Shown in pieces: positions 1 to 9,336 of a DNA stretch of 64,000 bases; the stretch's first letter is position 1; each line of letters opens with the position of its first letter. Source of the DNA: Acanthopleuribacter pedis (lineage in GTDB: Bacteria > Acidobacteriota > Holophagae > Acanthopleuribacterales > Acanthopleuribacteraceae); assembly GCF_017377855.1 (NCBI RefSeq), contig NZ_JAFREP010000025.1, positions 113,179-177,178 on the forward strand, read 5' to 3'. The position numbers were made by a program, and so were the translations under genes. Below the pieces are notes generated by a model. It saw only the letters and a program-made list of their open reading frames with translations, did no database searches and had not been told where the DNA came from.

Positions 1-1718
1 GCCATACCAAAGGTTTCGAAAACGAACTTAAGTTCGAGCGTGCCGTAACCGCTCAATGCCACGTTATCGAGGGTTTCGTGCGCGCCGCCGGGGGAATCCG
101 TTTTTAAGGGATCAAAACCATGATTGATCAAGGTGACCCAACTGGTTTTGGCCGGAGGATTGCCGTTTACCGACCACAGCACCCGTGAACCCGCGTGTAA
201 GGCGAGCGATCCATTGTTGTGAAGCATCAAGTGGGTGGCGCCTGATCCGACGGTTCGGCTCGCCCAAACGGCTTGCCCGGCCGCCGTGTAGAGCACCAGG
301 TTGCCGTCTCTTTGAAGAATCATTCTTGTGCCGGATCGCCCCTGGGTCCCCGACGCCCAACGAACCTGGCCAACTTGGCGATTGCGCAAAACCAGGTTGC
401 CGTCCCCCTGGAGCTTGAAGCGGTAGGTCCCGTTTTCGGACTGGAGCCATTCCCTTGCCGCGAGCTGTTCGTTTGCGCGCAGGCGCGCCGTGCGGTGGCC
501 GGAGGGGTCGTCTTGAGCCACCACCTCCACGGACCGTGTGGCCGTGATCGCCGCGTTACCGGCCGCATCCGTGACGTCGTAACGCAGCGTGGTGCGTCCC
601 TTGCGGCTTGTGTCAACGCTTCCCGTTACGCGGATTTGTGCTGATAAATCGCCGTCCGTATCGTCCACCGCGCCGGCGCCCGGATCGCGGAACACGCCGC
701 CGAGGGCAACCGTCATCGGATTGGCGCCGCGGACGGTAATAATCGGGGGCGTGGTATCGCCGCCGCCGTCCAATCCCTGGAAAAAGTAAATGGGTTGATT
801 GGCGCGTTCCGAAACCGTGTAGTAATCCAACCCCAAGGCATCCCAGGCAACGGCCTCCCCCTGCGGTTCGCCGCGCACCGGTATCTTGAGGGGATCGCGG
901 GAAAGGGCCGCGCCGATTGGTTCGTCTTGGTCGCGAAGCCACAGGTAGTTGCGGTTGGTGGTTTTAATAATGATGCGGCTGCCGTCCGGTGCGATATCGC
1001 CCGCGGTTAACCAGTGAATATTGATGCGCGCCACTTCTTCACCGGTATGGGTTGTGCCGTGGCGCAAGGGTGCGGCGAATCGGTAAACGCGATTGCTTTG
1101 CTCTCTTTTACTGACCACGTACACATCGCCGTTGCCGGGGTCGACCAGCAGGGTTTCCGCATCGCGCCGCCCGTCCGGGTAGCGTAGGCGAATCACATCG
1201 GCACGAAGCGAAGCGCCCGTTTGGCCGACCACCGGTTCTTCGACGCGGTACAGCGTTTTAATATCGCGGCGCGCCCCGTTGTCGCCGATGTCGCCGACAT
1301 ACACGTAGCTTTTGTTCGGTTCCGGGCCCGGCCCAACCGCGATGTCTTCCCAGTCGACGTTGGTTGCGTTGCTAAGGGCGTAGTTCGCGATCCCGCGGCC
1401 GGATGCGTCAATCGCAAAAATGTGTTCCTGTTGCGGGTTCCCCGAATCATTGTGGACCCAAAACAGGCCCTCGTTTGCCCGGCTCGCCGCGATGCCGGAA
1501 ATCTCATCCAGCACCGATTGGGTGATTCGGCCGACTTCGACACCTTCCGCGAAGGTCGTTCCTTGCGTTCCGCGTTGGTCGGGCGGTTGTTTGAAGTGGG
1601 GTTCGGTGTGGATTGAAGGAAGCGTGTTTTGGGCGACGCCGTTTTGAGACAGGCAAGGCCCACTGCCAAGAGAAAAGAAGAAGAGGAGCAAGAACGAAGC
1701 ATCAATAAGTCTTAGCAT
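1..1718 (-). CDS. Secreted beta-propeller / Ig-like / B-lectin protein (partial)
   Basis: The frame is open from an ATG at 1718 to the window edge, so the C-terminus is missing. The start is chosen because GAGG lies just upstream and a hydrophobic signal peptide follows (LLLFFFSLGSG). After about residue 55 comes a propeller-like region with the phrases SGIAASRANEG, WVHNDSGN, DWEDIAVG and YVGDIGDN, a pattern seen in secreted bacterial propeller/esterase-like proteins. Near residues 310-400 there is an Ig-like DUF5011-type domain (GVFRDPGAGAVDDTDGDL, then a VTDAAGNAA motif). Next is a bulb-type mannose-binding lectin domain (two GDGNLVL repeats and NNGSLAL), then the start of a further beta-rich domain. 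The protein is probably exported and carbohydrate-binding; its substrate is unknown. The family assignments are from motifs only. Confidence 0.8.
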   Translation of the reverse strand, partial: MLRLIDASFLLLFFFSLGSGPCLSQNGVAQNTLPSIHTEPHFKQPPDQRGTQGTTFAEGVEVGRITQSVLDEISGIAASRANEGLFWVHNDSGNPQQEHIFAIDASGRGIANYALSNATNVDWEDIAVGPGPEPNKSYVYVGDIGDNGARRDIKTLYRVEEPVVGQTGASLRADVIRLRYPDGRRDAETLLVDPGNGDVYVVSKREQSNRVYRFAAPLRHGTTHTGEEVARINIHWLTAGDIAPDGSRIIIKTTNRNYLWLRDQDEPIGAALSRDPLKIPVRGEPQGEAVAWDALGLDYYTVSERANQPIYFFQGLDGGGDTTPPIITVRGANPMTVALGGVFRDPGAGAVDDTDGDLSAQIRVTGSVDTSRKGRTTLRYDVTDAAGNAAITATRSVEVVAQDDPSGHRTARLRANEQLAAREWLQSENGTYRFKLQGDGNLVLRNRQVGQVRWASGTQGRSGTRMILQRDGNLVLYTAAGQAVWASRTVGSGATHLMLHNNGSLALHAGSRVLWSVNGNPPAKTSWVTLINHGFDPLKTDSPGGAHETLDNVALSGYGTLELKFVFETFGM

Positions 1719-1797
1719 TTTTTTCCTCGAATGAATTCATGTTAGGGCTCGGAATCACGCCCGATCCAGCGGATCAACCGCGACGAAATGCGGGAGA

Positions 1798-2014
1798 GGC
1801 CACATTTCTCTCAAGGAATTGTCGCGAGAAGCTGTAAGCCTTGTGAGTACGAAGGTTACGGCCGAGAGCAAGCGGAGCGGGGCCAACCCTTCGGCGTAGC
1901 AGCGCTACGTCGCGTATTGCGCGACAGAGTAATGCGGAAGGCCGCCCCCTCGTAATCGCACGGGTTGCCCCGTGGCAGAATTCCTTGTGGGAATTGCGGG
2001 CTAGGTAGAGCGCT
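1798..2014. repeat. Family A dispersed repeat, copy 1
   Basis: This copy of about 217 bp is clearly related to those at 13502-13697 and 40921-41141. Shared blocks include GTCGCGAGAAGCTG, CCTTGTGAGTACGAAG, GGAAGGCCGCC, CTCGTAATCGCA and the end GCAGAATTCCTTGTG with a GCGGGCTAG tail. Its left terminal repeat is degenerate, so this looks like an old copy. It has the same orientation as the 40921 copy and no protein-coding capacity. It is probably a non-autonomous element or structured repeat. Confidence 0.75.
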
Positions 2015-2320
2015 TGGGCGAAACCGGGGAGGACGGGTTCCGCAATCGTCAGTGCGAGAGCGTGGTTCGAGCATTGCTAGGATTTTAGATGCCGTGCGTC
2101 AATATGTCGAATGAGGTAATAGTGAAATAAGAAACAAATATGAATAGTTTTTTTGGCTGATTATCGGGCGGCCGAACCGTCCTGTTCCGGTTTCTGCATT
2201 TTTTGGTTGCAGGAAATTCCTCGCTTTCGCGCGTTGTTAAACGGGGCGCCGAAAAGAAATCGTCGCAATAACTGTTGCACGCTAAGGGATGTCTTTTCGC
2301 CCTGATTCCAGTAGCATAAA

Positions 2321-2393
2321 ACCTAATTAGCGCGAGACCTCGCGGTGATTTCAACCAAACCTCTGGGGGGCAACGAGCTGTGGGAAAACGTGC
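2321..2393. repeat. Truncated family B element (remnant)
   Basis: It begins ACCTAATTAGCGCGAG and continues CTCGCGGTGATTT, ACCAAACCTCTGGG and GCAACG, matching the left part of the inverted family B copy at 62404-62566. The distal half and the second terminal repeat are missing, so it is a decayed remnant upstream of the Hsp70-like gene. Confidence 0.65.
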
Positions 2394-2574
2394 CATTCAC
2401 CAGTGAGGTTCGGTGCGATCCTGGTTTACTTTTTCAAGTTATTTCACACCAGAGTTTTAGCTGAAACTTTTGGCGTGTTTGGCGCTTTTTAGGTAAAAAG
2501 CCCGCCGCGGCAATTGTGGTTGCTGTCGTGCGCATGTTTTATTGGAACGACCAACAGACCGAGGGAGTCACTGA

Positions 2575-4284
2575 ATGACAAGTTGGGCCATCGATTTGGG
2601 AACCAGCAATACCGCTGTTGCGCGCTGGGATGATCAAAACAACGAACCGCGTATGGGCCATTTTCCCGATATCGCGCGGGATGCCGAGGAAGGGCGTGAC
2701 TTGGAAGTTCGCTATTCGATTCCTTCCGCCGTCTACCTCAGTGAACGGGATTCGTGGGCCCGCAACCTGTATCGTTATAAATGGTTGCGACGCTGGTTAC
2801 CGACGCCCTACCAAGCCTTGATCGGTCGCGCCGCCTTGGATGAAAATGCCCGTTCCTCCAGTGCCCAATTCGTGCCCACCTTCAAATCGGCCTTGATGCG
2901 CGACAGTTACCGCACCCTCGGGCGGGTGAGACGCCGAACGGTTGGTGCTCGGGTTGTCGCCACCACTTTTCTGTTTGAACTGATGCATTTCATGAAAAAG
3001 AAGGACGGAAAATGGCCGCGCCGGTTGGTGTTCGGTACCCCCGTGGATAGCTTCGAGCCCTACCGTGCCGTGCTTAAAGAAATTGCGCGTGAGGTCGGTG
3101 TTCGCAAGGTTGGTTTTGTCGATGAACCTGTCGCCGCGGCCCTGGGTTACGGCCTTTCCATTCGCGACGACCGCCCCGTGTTGGTTGTTGATTTCGGCGC
3201 GGGCACCCTTGACCTCGCCCTCATCCGCATGACCAAACAGAAAAGCGAAAAAATCGGGGCCTGCGAGGTTCTGGCCAAAGAAGGTCTGGTCCTTGGCGGC
3301 AACCACGTCGACGCCTGGCTGTTCGAAAAGTTCGCGGCCGAAAAAGGGTTCGAATTACAGGGTATCAACGAAATGGTCGCCCAATGGTGGTACAACGCCA
3401 TGCTCGGCGAAGCCTGTCGGGTCAAAGAACGCCTCTTCTTTGAGGAAGAAACCTTTTTCTCACTCGAACCGCCCGAACAATTGCGCTCTTTCGATAAAAT
3501 CCTGCAAATGCAGGGGGGGCCCCGCCGAGACCCGGTTACCGTTAACCGCCAAGATCTGATCGACCTGCTCGATGAAAAAGGGCTGTACGCCGCCATAAAA
3601 GATGCATTGCGTGCCATCGAACGTCAGGCCACCCGCCACGGCATCGCCAACAAAGATATCGGCGAGGTCTTGATGGTGGGCGGTTCGACCTTACTTCCTC
3701 AGGTCTATTCCGTGGTCGAAAAACATTTTGGTCGTGACCGGGTTCGCGCATGGCAACCCTTCTTTGCGGTTGCCTACGGTGCCAGCGTATTTTCCGACGG
3801 TGGACGGCGAACCTCCGACTTCATTACCCACGACTACGCGATTCAAACCTTTGACGCCAAGGCCAAAAAGAAGGCGTATCACGTGATTGTGCCGGCCGGA
3901 ACCCACTTCCCCACGCCAAAGGATTTTAACAAACAATTTTTTGTACCGACCTGCGCGGGCGGTGAACCGGAAGATCTCTTTCGGCTCGTGATTTGCGAAC
4001 TCGGGCGTCACCGTCAGGAAGTCGAAGAATTCGTGTGGGACGCCCAGGGGAAACTCCACAAGGCCGGCGACGATTCGGAGGAGGGCGGCCGATTGGTCAT
4101 TCCCCTTAACGAGCAGGATCCCACCTTGGGTCGTCTCAACCCGCCGCACCAGCCCCAGGACCGCAAGGCGCGCCTTGAAATTGCTTTTGGGATCAATGAG
4201 GATCGCTGGCTGATTGCCACGGTCACCGACATCAAAACCAACAAGGTCTTGATGAAGGAACGCGCGGTCGTCCGCCTCAAATAG
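2575..4284 (+). CDS. Hsp70/DnaK-family ATPase (non-canonical)
   Basis: This 569-aa protein has the actin/Hsp70 nucleotide-binding signature. Phosphate-1 motif: AIDLGTSNTAVA at residues 4-15. Middle: VDEPVAAALGYG and VVDFGAGTLDLAL. Adenosine motif: VMVGGSTLLPQV-like LMVGGSTLLPQ near 370. The C-terminal part (about 430-569) is a short beta-rich region. The helical lid and the acidic EEVD-like tail of DnaK are absent, as in stand-alone bacterial Hsp70-family proteins. The start is the ATG preceded by GGGAG. No dnaJ or grpE lies nearby, and the next gene is convergent. Role inferred: an ATP-driven client-binding or regulatory protein. It is not the housekeeping DnaK, because that family is about 600-640 aa with a recognisable lid. 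Confidence 0.85.
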   Translation: MTSWAIDLGTSNTAVARWDDQNNEPRMGHFPDIARDAEEGRDLEVRYSIPSAVYLSERDSWARNLYRYKWLRRWLPTPYQALIGRAALDENARSSSAQFVPTFKSALMRDSYRTLGRVRRRTVGARVVATTFLFELMHFMKKKDGKWPRRLVFGTPVDSFEPYRAVLKEIAREVGVRKVGFVDEPVAAALGYGLSIRDDRPVLVVDFGAGTLDLALIRMTKQKSEKIGACEVLAKEGLVLGGNHVDAWLFEKFAAEKGFELQGINEMVAQWWYNAMLGEACRVKERLFFEEETFFSLEPPEQLRSFDKILQMQGGPRRDPVTVNRQDLIDLLDEKGLYAAIKDALRAIERQATRHGIANKDIGEVLMVGGSTLLPQVYSVVEKHFGRDRVRAWQPFFAVAYGASVFSDGGRRTSDFITHDYAIQTFDAKAKKKAYHVIVPAGTHFPTPKDFNKQFFVPTCAGGEPEDLFRLVICELGRHRQEVEEFVWDAQGKLHKAGDDSEEGGRLVIPLNEQDPTLGRLNPPHQPQDRKARLEIAFGINEDRWLIATVTDIKTNKVLMKERAVVRLK

Positions 4285-4285
4285 G

Positions 4286-4306
4286 CCTGAACCCCGTCAG
4301 GGTCAA
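4286..4306. terminator. Possible bidirectional terminator
   Basis: A short inverted repeat (TGAACCC / GGGTCA around CGTCA) followed by AATTTTCTT lies in the 18-bp gap between two convergent genes and overlaps the stop of the minus-strand gene. The stem is short, so this is tentative. Confidence 0.35.
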
Positions 4307-5967
4307 TTTTCTTGCTTTGGAACGGATCGCCAGTTCCCCAGTACCAAGTGGCCGTCCTTTATGGACAGGGGGGCGCACCATTGATGCACCTCTTTAAAGG
4401 GTTCCTGCATCCGGCGTGATCGAAATAACGATACTGAAAGTTGGACGGTCCTCGGTCGAATTAAATGAAAGTTCAGCTGCTGATCATTAACCGCACGTGA
4501 GCCGGCACTGCCGCCGCCGAGGACGGCGACCTCGCCTAGGCAGTCGCCAGGATCGGTTTCTGGTGAACCAAAAACCGCGGTACGCCAAATAAAGGGCTGA
4601 TGGCGATGACCGTGAAGTACCAAGTGTACGCCGGCGGCGGCTGACTTGCGCAGCGTTGCGGCGGCGTCCACGGCCATCCCAAAACCCTTGCCGTATTCAT
4701 TCGGCGATTCAATGCTTTCCGTGGGACAGACATGGTGGTGAACCACAAGCCACCGTAATGCGAGCGAGTTGCGTTGCTGTTGCCAGTGCAGGGATTGATT
4801 GATGGCGGCAAAAGCCCGTGGGTGGACACGGCCCATGCCGGACAAAAAATCCTTCCCGTGTTCTAGGCTGCTCGAATTGACGGCACCGACTTCCAGTACT
4901 TGCCCATTTGGAAAAACAAAACGGCGGGTCATCGTTAGCGTTTCGTGGGGGTCATGCTTGAGAATGCGACGGTAACATTGTTCGTAGGCCGCGCGGGCCT
5001 TGGGCGGGGGATGATTGACCGGAGCATCGTGGTGGTAAGTGGTTTGATTGCTCCATTGAATGTTGTGGTTGCCGGGAATGATAACCAAATGCTCTGGTCC
5101 AAGAGAGAGCATGTTAAGCAAGGTTCGAATTTCCTGGTATGCGATCTCGAATTCGGCCTCATTTCCTAAAAAAGTAATATCGCCGCTGATAATGACTAAG
5201 CCAATTCGGTGTCCCTGAATGCCGGCTTCAACCGCCTCCACCAAGGTGGTTTTCCCTTGGGTCTCGTTACTGTAGCCCCAAACGTGTTGTGCCCTTAGCT
5301 TTTCTCCCAAGCTGAAGTGAAGATCGCTTAGGTGCAGGATGGTCTCGCCCTTTAGCGGGATTGGCTGGGATGAGAGGGGTTCGTTGATGACAAGACCGGG
5401 AAACACAAGCCGCTCGTCACGATCTTCATCGTGCCGAGGCCGTATTTGCCAGATGGTGGTGTCCATGGCGCTCAATTCGCCGTGGTCATGAATGACCTTG
5501 TCGTCCAATAGATGAAGATGATGTTTTTCAATCCAGGGAAGCGGCGGGGCCTTGAGGTAGCTGTAATTTTTAAAAAAATCGGTGGGCTCGGTGGCGATTT
5601 GATCGAGCTTTAACCAGCCCAAACTGTAGGGGCTTTTTCGGTAGTAACCTGGTACCAACAGGCGTTCTTCCTCATTGAGTTTAATCGTCCCTTCTTCCTC
5701 GGGTGCTTTGACAGCGACGACACGCGCGTGAAACACGGAAAGGTGTTGCTTGGCGCCTGAATTAAACAGACCGATAATGATGTGCCCGTTCTGATTAATT
5801 TCTTCCAGAAGGTGTTCCCAGACTTCTTGGCGATAGTCTTCGTAGGGCTTTTTCCACCAACCCCACCAACAAGCGCCGTGGTTGGCAATAAGTGTTCGGT
5901 GTTGCTCCAAAGTGTTTGCGATTAAATCGCGGTATCGAAACAAAACGGAAAGCGTAGGATTAGGCAT
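4303..5967 (-). CDS. Calcineurin-like metallophosphoesterase
   Basis: Starting at the ATG at 5967, this gives 554 aa. The open frame extends further upstream, but that part lies inside the HAD gene and reads as its shadow. ATG 5967 overlaps the HAD stop by 8 bp, a typical translational-coupling junction. The C-terminal half carries the complete metallophosphatase motif set in order: LSDLHFS (D-x-H), SGDITF (G-D), IPGNHN (G-N-H), VHHHV and LHGHRH (G-H-x-H). The two-metal site should therefore be intact. The N-terminal 190 residues (many W/Y, KKPYEDYR) are a distinct domain I do not recognise. It is predicted cytosolic, with no signal peptide seen. The substrate is unknown. Confidence 0.85.
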   Translation of the reverse strand: MPNPTLSVLFRYRDLIANTLEQHRTLIANHGACWWGWWKKPYEDYRQEVWEHLLEEINQNGHIIIGLFNSGAKQHLSVFHARVVAVKAPEEEGTIKLNEEERLLVPGYYRKSPYSLGWLKLDQIATEPTDFFKNYSYLKAPPLPWIEKHHLHLLDDKVIHDHGELSAMDTTIWQIRPRHDEDRDERLVFPGLVINEPLSSQPIPLKGETILHLSDLHFSLGEKLRAQHVWGYSNETQGKTTLVEAVEAGIQGHRIGLVIISGDITFLGNEAEFEIAYQEIRTLLNMLSLGPEHLVIIPGNHNIQWSNQTTYHHDAPVNHPPPKARAAYEQCYRRILKHDPHETLTMTRRFVFPNGQVLEVGAVNSSSLEHGKDFLSGMGRVHPRAFAAINQSLHWQQQRNSLALRWLVVHHHVCPTESIESPNEYGKGFGMAVDAAATLRKSAAAGVHLVLHGHRHQPFIWRTAVFGSPETDPGDCLGEVAVLGGGSAGSRAVNDQQLNFHLIRPRTVQLSVSLFRSRRMQEPFKEVHQWCAPLSIKDGHLVLGNWRSVPKQEN

Positions 5968-6844
5968 AACTGCAGGTACCCTTGTTGGCGGGTTCGAAAT
6001 GAAAATGAGAAAAAATCTGTTCGAAGGACTGATCCAAAACTGCATCCGGTTCCAGGTTGGGGTAACGCATTCGCAAGGTCTCGGCTTGAGCCACATCCTC
6101 TTCGGTCCAATGGCTGATGCGAACCAACTTTTTCCAGGCTTCGTCAGGGTGGTGGGTGCCGTACTTTGCCCAAGCACTTGCCAGGCCGGCCTCTACCGCC
6201 ATGCTCATATCCTTAATGAGCGAATCGCCGATGTAAAGGCTTGTCTCAGGCTTGGCGTCCCACTCGTCCAATATGCCCTTCAATACCGCAACGTCTGGCT
6301 TTCTTTGCTTTGGCGGTAACGTCACAATTTTAATACCCTGATTGGCCGTTGTCGGACTGGGCCCTTTAGGGTGAGGCAACCCCCCATGGGCAGGGGCATG
6401 TAAACCGTGGAAAAAAGGTGTAAGTCCTAACTTTTTAAGGCGGAACACGGCGTTGGGTAAGGTCGCTTCCGTGTGACCGACAACCGTGACGCCGCTGTTT
6501 ACCAACCGCTGCAAACCTTGGCGAACCCCTTGGTAAAGCGTTAGTTCACGATTGCGCACCGCGTTAAATGCATGGAATGCTTCATCCAAAGCATTCATCT
6601 GTTTTTTTCGCGAAAGCCCCTTGGTGTAATGCTTGACCGTTTCCGTTTCCAGAAGTGCGAACGGGTGTTCTGTGTTGTGATATCGCTGATGGACCTTTTG
6701 CAGCTCCTTGAGCAACTGTTCTTCACTAACTGACAGAATTAAGGCGGCTTTTTGTGTCATGGCGTACAGCGAAGCTGTGAAAAAATGAACCCAGTCGTAC
6801 AAGGTGTTGTCTAAATCGGTGATGACCAGGTCAATGCTTCGCAT
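5960..6844 (-). CDS. HAD-superfamily hydrolase
   Basis: This 294-aa protein shows HAD motif I near the N-terminus (VITDLDNTLYDW, with the nucleophile in D-L-D), motif II region VVGHTEA, and motif III/IV YIGDSLIKDMSMA preceded by the lysine of KRKPDVAV. The cap is helical, as in the C1 (phosphoglycolate phosphatase/haloacid dehalogenase-like) group. It is transcribed just upstream of the metallophosphoesterase with overlapping stop and start codons, so the two hydrolases probably form one operon. A small-molecule phosphatase function is likely; the substrate cannot be read from sequence. Confidence 0.85.
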   Translation of the reverse strand: MRSIDLVITDLDNTLYDWVHFFTASLYAMTQKAALILSVSEEQLLKELQKVHQRYHNTEHPFALLETETVKHYTKGLSRKKQMNALDEAFHAFNAVRNRELTLYQGVRQGLQRLVNSGVTVVGHTEATLPNAVFRLKKLGLTPFFHGLHAPAHGGLPHPKGPSPTTANQGIKIVTLPPKQRKPDVAVLKGILDEWDAKPETSLYIGDSLIKDMSMAVEAGLASAWAKYGTHHPDEAWKKLVRISHWTEEDVAQAETLRMRYPNLEPDAVLDQSFEQIFSHFHFEPANKGTCSYA

Positions 6845-6967
6845 TTCTTCGCCTCAGGTTCTCATTTTATTATGATTCTATCACTTCGAATGTGATGTGT
6901 CATCGGCTTATGTGTTTTTTATTACTTAATCGTGTATAACAATAGTATCTTTTTGGTGTGTTTGATG

Positions 6968-9013
6968 TTAGCTTTCCTCTGCTTCCGGGTTGGTGATGAT
7001 TTCACGGGCCTTGGCGACTGCCTCCTCCGTGCCCGTGACGAACAGCAAGTCCTCCGCCCGTACGATTTCGGAGCCCGTTGGCAGAACCACGTCGGTTCCT
7101 TCGCGGTGGATGGCGACCACCAATGCGCCGGAGCGCGCGCGCAGGTTCAACTCCGATAAGGTTTTCCCGATGACTGGAAGGCCTTCCAAGATGAAAATAC
7201 CGTCCATTTTGTCGAGGTCGGGGAAAAAAGCTTGTGGGGCTTGCTCCGAGACGCCTTCGGTGCGTTGGCGGTCCAGAAACGCGATAAGGCGTTCCGCTTC
7301 CGACCTAATCTCGGCGTCGAAACGGCCCGCCGAACGCCACAACAATCCCATCATCATAATGATCCCCGCTGCCACAAGGGCGATGATCGCGGCGGAACCG
7401 ACAAAAGGCAGGAGAATGACCACCGCCGGAATGCCGATACCCATCATGACCAATACGTGAATCGAGGCGCGCAGCAGGGATGCACCGATGGGGGTGATAT
7501 GGGCGTTGGCGCGAGCGCGGCGCTCCTCAATCCCCTGCAAAATACCTTCGACCAATTTGTGGGTGTTGCGCACGATGCCGATCAGAAGCGGAATGGAGGC
7601 AACAAAGAAGACGGCGAAGGAGACCATTTTGCCCTGGGCCGGGGTGATGGCCAATTTCTCCGAGAGGAAGGTGGAGATGCTTGTGAACCCGTACATAAAC
7701 AGGGCGGTGACCACAACCCACACCAAGGCGTCGAAGGTGATGGCGTTAACCGCTTTGCGGCGTGGCGACTTGCCGCCGCCGCCGCCACTGCTCGTGCGCA
7801 GGCCGCTGATCCAGCCCTCGTAAACGACAATCGAGTTTTTAAAGCGGTTGGGTAGGTTGTGATCGACAAAAGCGACCATTCGCGGTGCCCATTTTAGGGC
7901 CAGCGGGGTGGTGAAGGCGGTCAGCACCGCAACCGTCACCATGATCGGTTGTAGGCCGGGACGGACCACCTCGGCGCTGATGCCGATGGCGGCGATGATA
8001 AACCCGAATTCGCCGATTTGCCCGAGGCTCAAACCGGAGGTCATCGACTTTTGCAAACCGTTACCGGATAAGACGCCGGCGATGGAGATACTGAGCAATT
8101 GAAAAACAATGACGCAGACAAACACGAGCATGGAAGGGCCGATGTTTTCGAGGGCGAGTTGGGGTTCGACCGTCATGCCGATGGATACGAAAAAGACGGC
8201 GGCGAAGATGTCTTTGACCGGTTGAATCGCGTGGACGATATCGTGGCCGCGCCCCGATTCCGACACCAAAACACCGGCGACAAAAGCGCCCAAGGCCACG
8301 GAATAGCCCAGGGATTCGGCCAAAAGCGAAAAGCTGAAACACAGGCCGATGGCGCTGATGATAATGACCTCGTTGTTTTTGAAGGACATCACGTGGCGCA
8401 CCAAACGCGGTACGATCGGCAAGCCGAGGGCGATCATCATGGTTAGGGTAAAGAGCAGTTTGCCAAGGGTGAGGGCCAGGCTTTGGACCGAGACGCTCCC
8501 GCTTTCGGCCACGGCCGTCATGGCCGCGATTAGGGCGATGGCGGCCACGTCTTGCAGCACGAGGATGCCCAGCACAAAGGTGCGCACGTCGGCCCCGACC
8601 GGGCCGTCCTCAAAGATTTTACTCACCAGCATGGTGGACGAAATACAGATACAGGCACCGAGAAATAGGGCCTCTATGTTGGACCAGCCCAGGGCGAGGC
8701 CGATGGTAAAGCCCAAAAACAGCATGGTACCGATTTCGATCAAAGCCGCGAAACCCGCGACCGGCAGGACCTTAAAGAGTTTGCTGAGTTGAAATTCCAG
8801 CCCAATGTAAAACATGACCAGAACAACCCCGAACTCCGATAGGGTGTGCACGCGGGCCGTATCGGCGAATAGCGGGATGGGTATGTAAGGGCCCACGATC
8901 AGGCCCGCGGCGAGAAACCCGAGAATACTTGGCTGATTAATTTTGCGACAAATAATGCTGGTGCCGGTTGCAACACCTAAAACGATGCCCAGGTCGTGAA
9001 CGAAACTGGCCAA
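6968..9013 (-). CDS. CPA2-family cation:proton antiporter (Kef/YbaL-like) with TrkA-C domain
   Basis: This 681-aa inner-membrane protein uses a TTG start, chosen because GAGGAGG lies immediately upstream and the frame has no better ATG. Residues 1-390 contain about 12 hydrophobic segments, with the Na+/H+-exchanger signatures GFLAAGLIVGPY, LEFQLSKLF and LGAFVAGVLVSES. A second membrane group lies around 440-580 after a short basic linker (SSGGGGGKSPRRK). The C-terminus (about 595-675) is a TrkA-C/RCK-C-like ligand domain (LPVIGKTLSELNLRARSGALVVAI, then AEDLLFVTG). No RCK-N Rossmann domain is obvious. Likely role: K+ or Na+ efflux in exchange for protons, gated by a small ligand. Confidence 0.88.
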   Translation of the reverse strand: MASFVHDLGIVLGVATGTSIICRKINQPSILGFLAAGLIVGPYIPIPLFADTARVHTLSEFGVVLVMFYIGLEFQLSKLFKVLPVAGFAALIEIGTMLFLGFTIGLALGWSNIEALFLGACICISSTMLVSKIFEDGPVGADVRTFVLGILVLQDVAAIALIAAMTAVAESGSVSVQSLALTLGKLLFTLTMMIALGLPIVPRLVRHVMSFKNNEVIIISAIGLCFSFSLLAESLGYSVALGAFVAGVLVSESGRGHDIVHAIQPVKDIFAAVFFVSIGMTVEPQLALENIGPSMLVFVCVIVFQLLSISIAGVLSGNGLQKSMTSGLSLGQIGEFGFIIAAIGISAEVVRPGLQPIMVTVAVLTAFTTPLALKWAPRMVAFVDHNLPNRFKNSIVVYEGWISGLRTSSGGGGGKSPRRKAVNAITFDALVWVVVTALFMYGFTSISTFLSEKLAITPAQGKMVSFAVFFVASIPLLIGIVRNTHKLVEGILQGIEERRARANAHITPIGASLLRASIHVLVMMGIGIPAVVILLPFVGSAAIIALVAAGIIMMMGLLWRSAGRFDAEIRSEAERLIAFLDRQRTEGVSEQAPQAFFPDLDKMDGIFILEGLPVIGKTLSELNLRARSGALVVAIHREGTDVVLPTGSEIVRAEDLLFVTGTEEAVAKAREIITNPEAEES

Positions 9014-9022
9014 AACGCCTCC

Positions 9023-9247
9023 TCAACACATATCCCATCCGTGGGGACCACAAAATTTAACCAAAAGGTTGCGATTTAGGAAGATGCCGTTGTCCAAGTC
9101 TTGGCTCGGGGTGCGCCTGGGACCGGCGCTACGGGTGGCGGAACATGCACGGACGGTTTTGGGAAGGTCGGCGAGCATGTTCATCACCCGTTGAAGACCG
9201 GTAAGCTGCGCGAATAGGCTGCCAAGAATCGCATTCTCTAGGTTCAT
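9023..9247 (-). CDS. Possible small hypothetical protein
   Basis: This 74-codon frame ends 9 bp before the antiporter start. The first 30 residues (MNLENAILGS, LTGLQRVMNML) look like an amphipathic helix. The rest is low-confidence sequence with no family resemblance. There is no good ribosome-binding site. It could be a small leader gene or simply noise in the antiporter 5' region. Confidence 0.25.
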   Translation of the reverse strand: MNLENAILGSLFAQLTGLQRVMNMLADLPKTVRACSATRSAGPRRTPSQDLDNGIFLNRNLLVKFCGPHGWDMC

Positions 9248-9336
9248 GGCTATCGGAAAACCCTATTGTAACCGAGTTTTGTGGTTTGTCGGGAGGGGGG
9301 CTTTGCTTTTGCCTGGAAAGAGGGCCCAACGAAGGG

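Larger units (their letters stand above)
1719..2574. other. Intergenic region with two repeat remnants
   Basis: This 856-bp gap lies between divergently transcribed genes. It holds a family A repeat (1798-2014) and a degenerate half of a family B repeat (2321-2393). No convincing coding sequence was seen. The last 180 bases are the likely promoter/leader of the Hsp70-like gene, whose ribosome site is GGGAG seven bases before its ATG. Confidence 0.6.

Noticed and set aside
1193..1705. 170-codon minus-strand frame beginning MMLRSCSSSS
   Set aside because: It is the +1 frame of the real propeller/B-lectin gene, whose own ATG at 1718 has a ribosome site and a continuous frame to the window edge.
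5968..6177. N-terminal extension of the metallophosphoesterase frame
   Set aside because: The 70 extra codons lie entirely inside the HAD gene and read as its shadow; the 8-bp overlap start at 5967 is typical of coupled genes.
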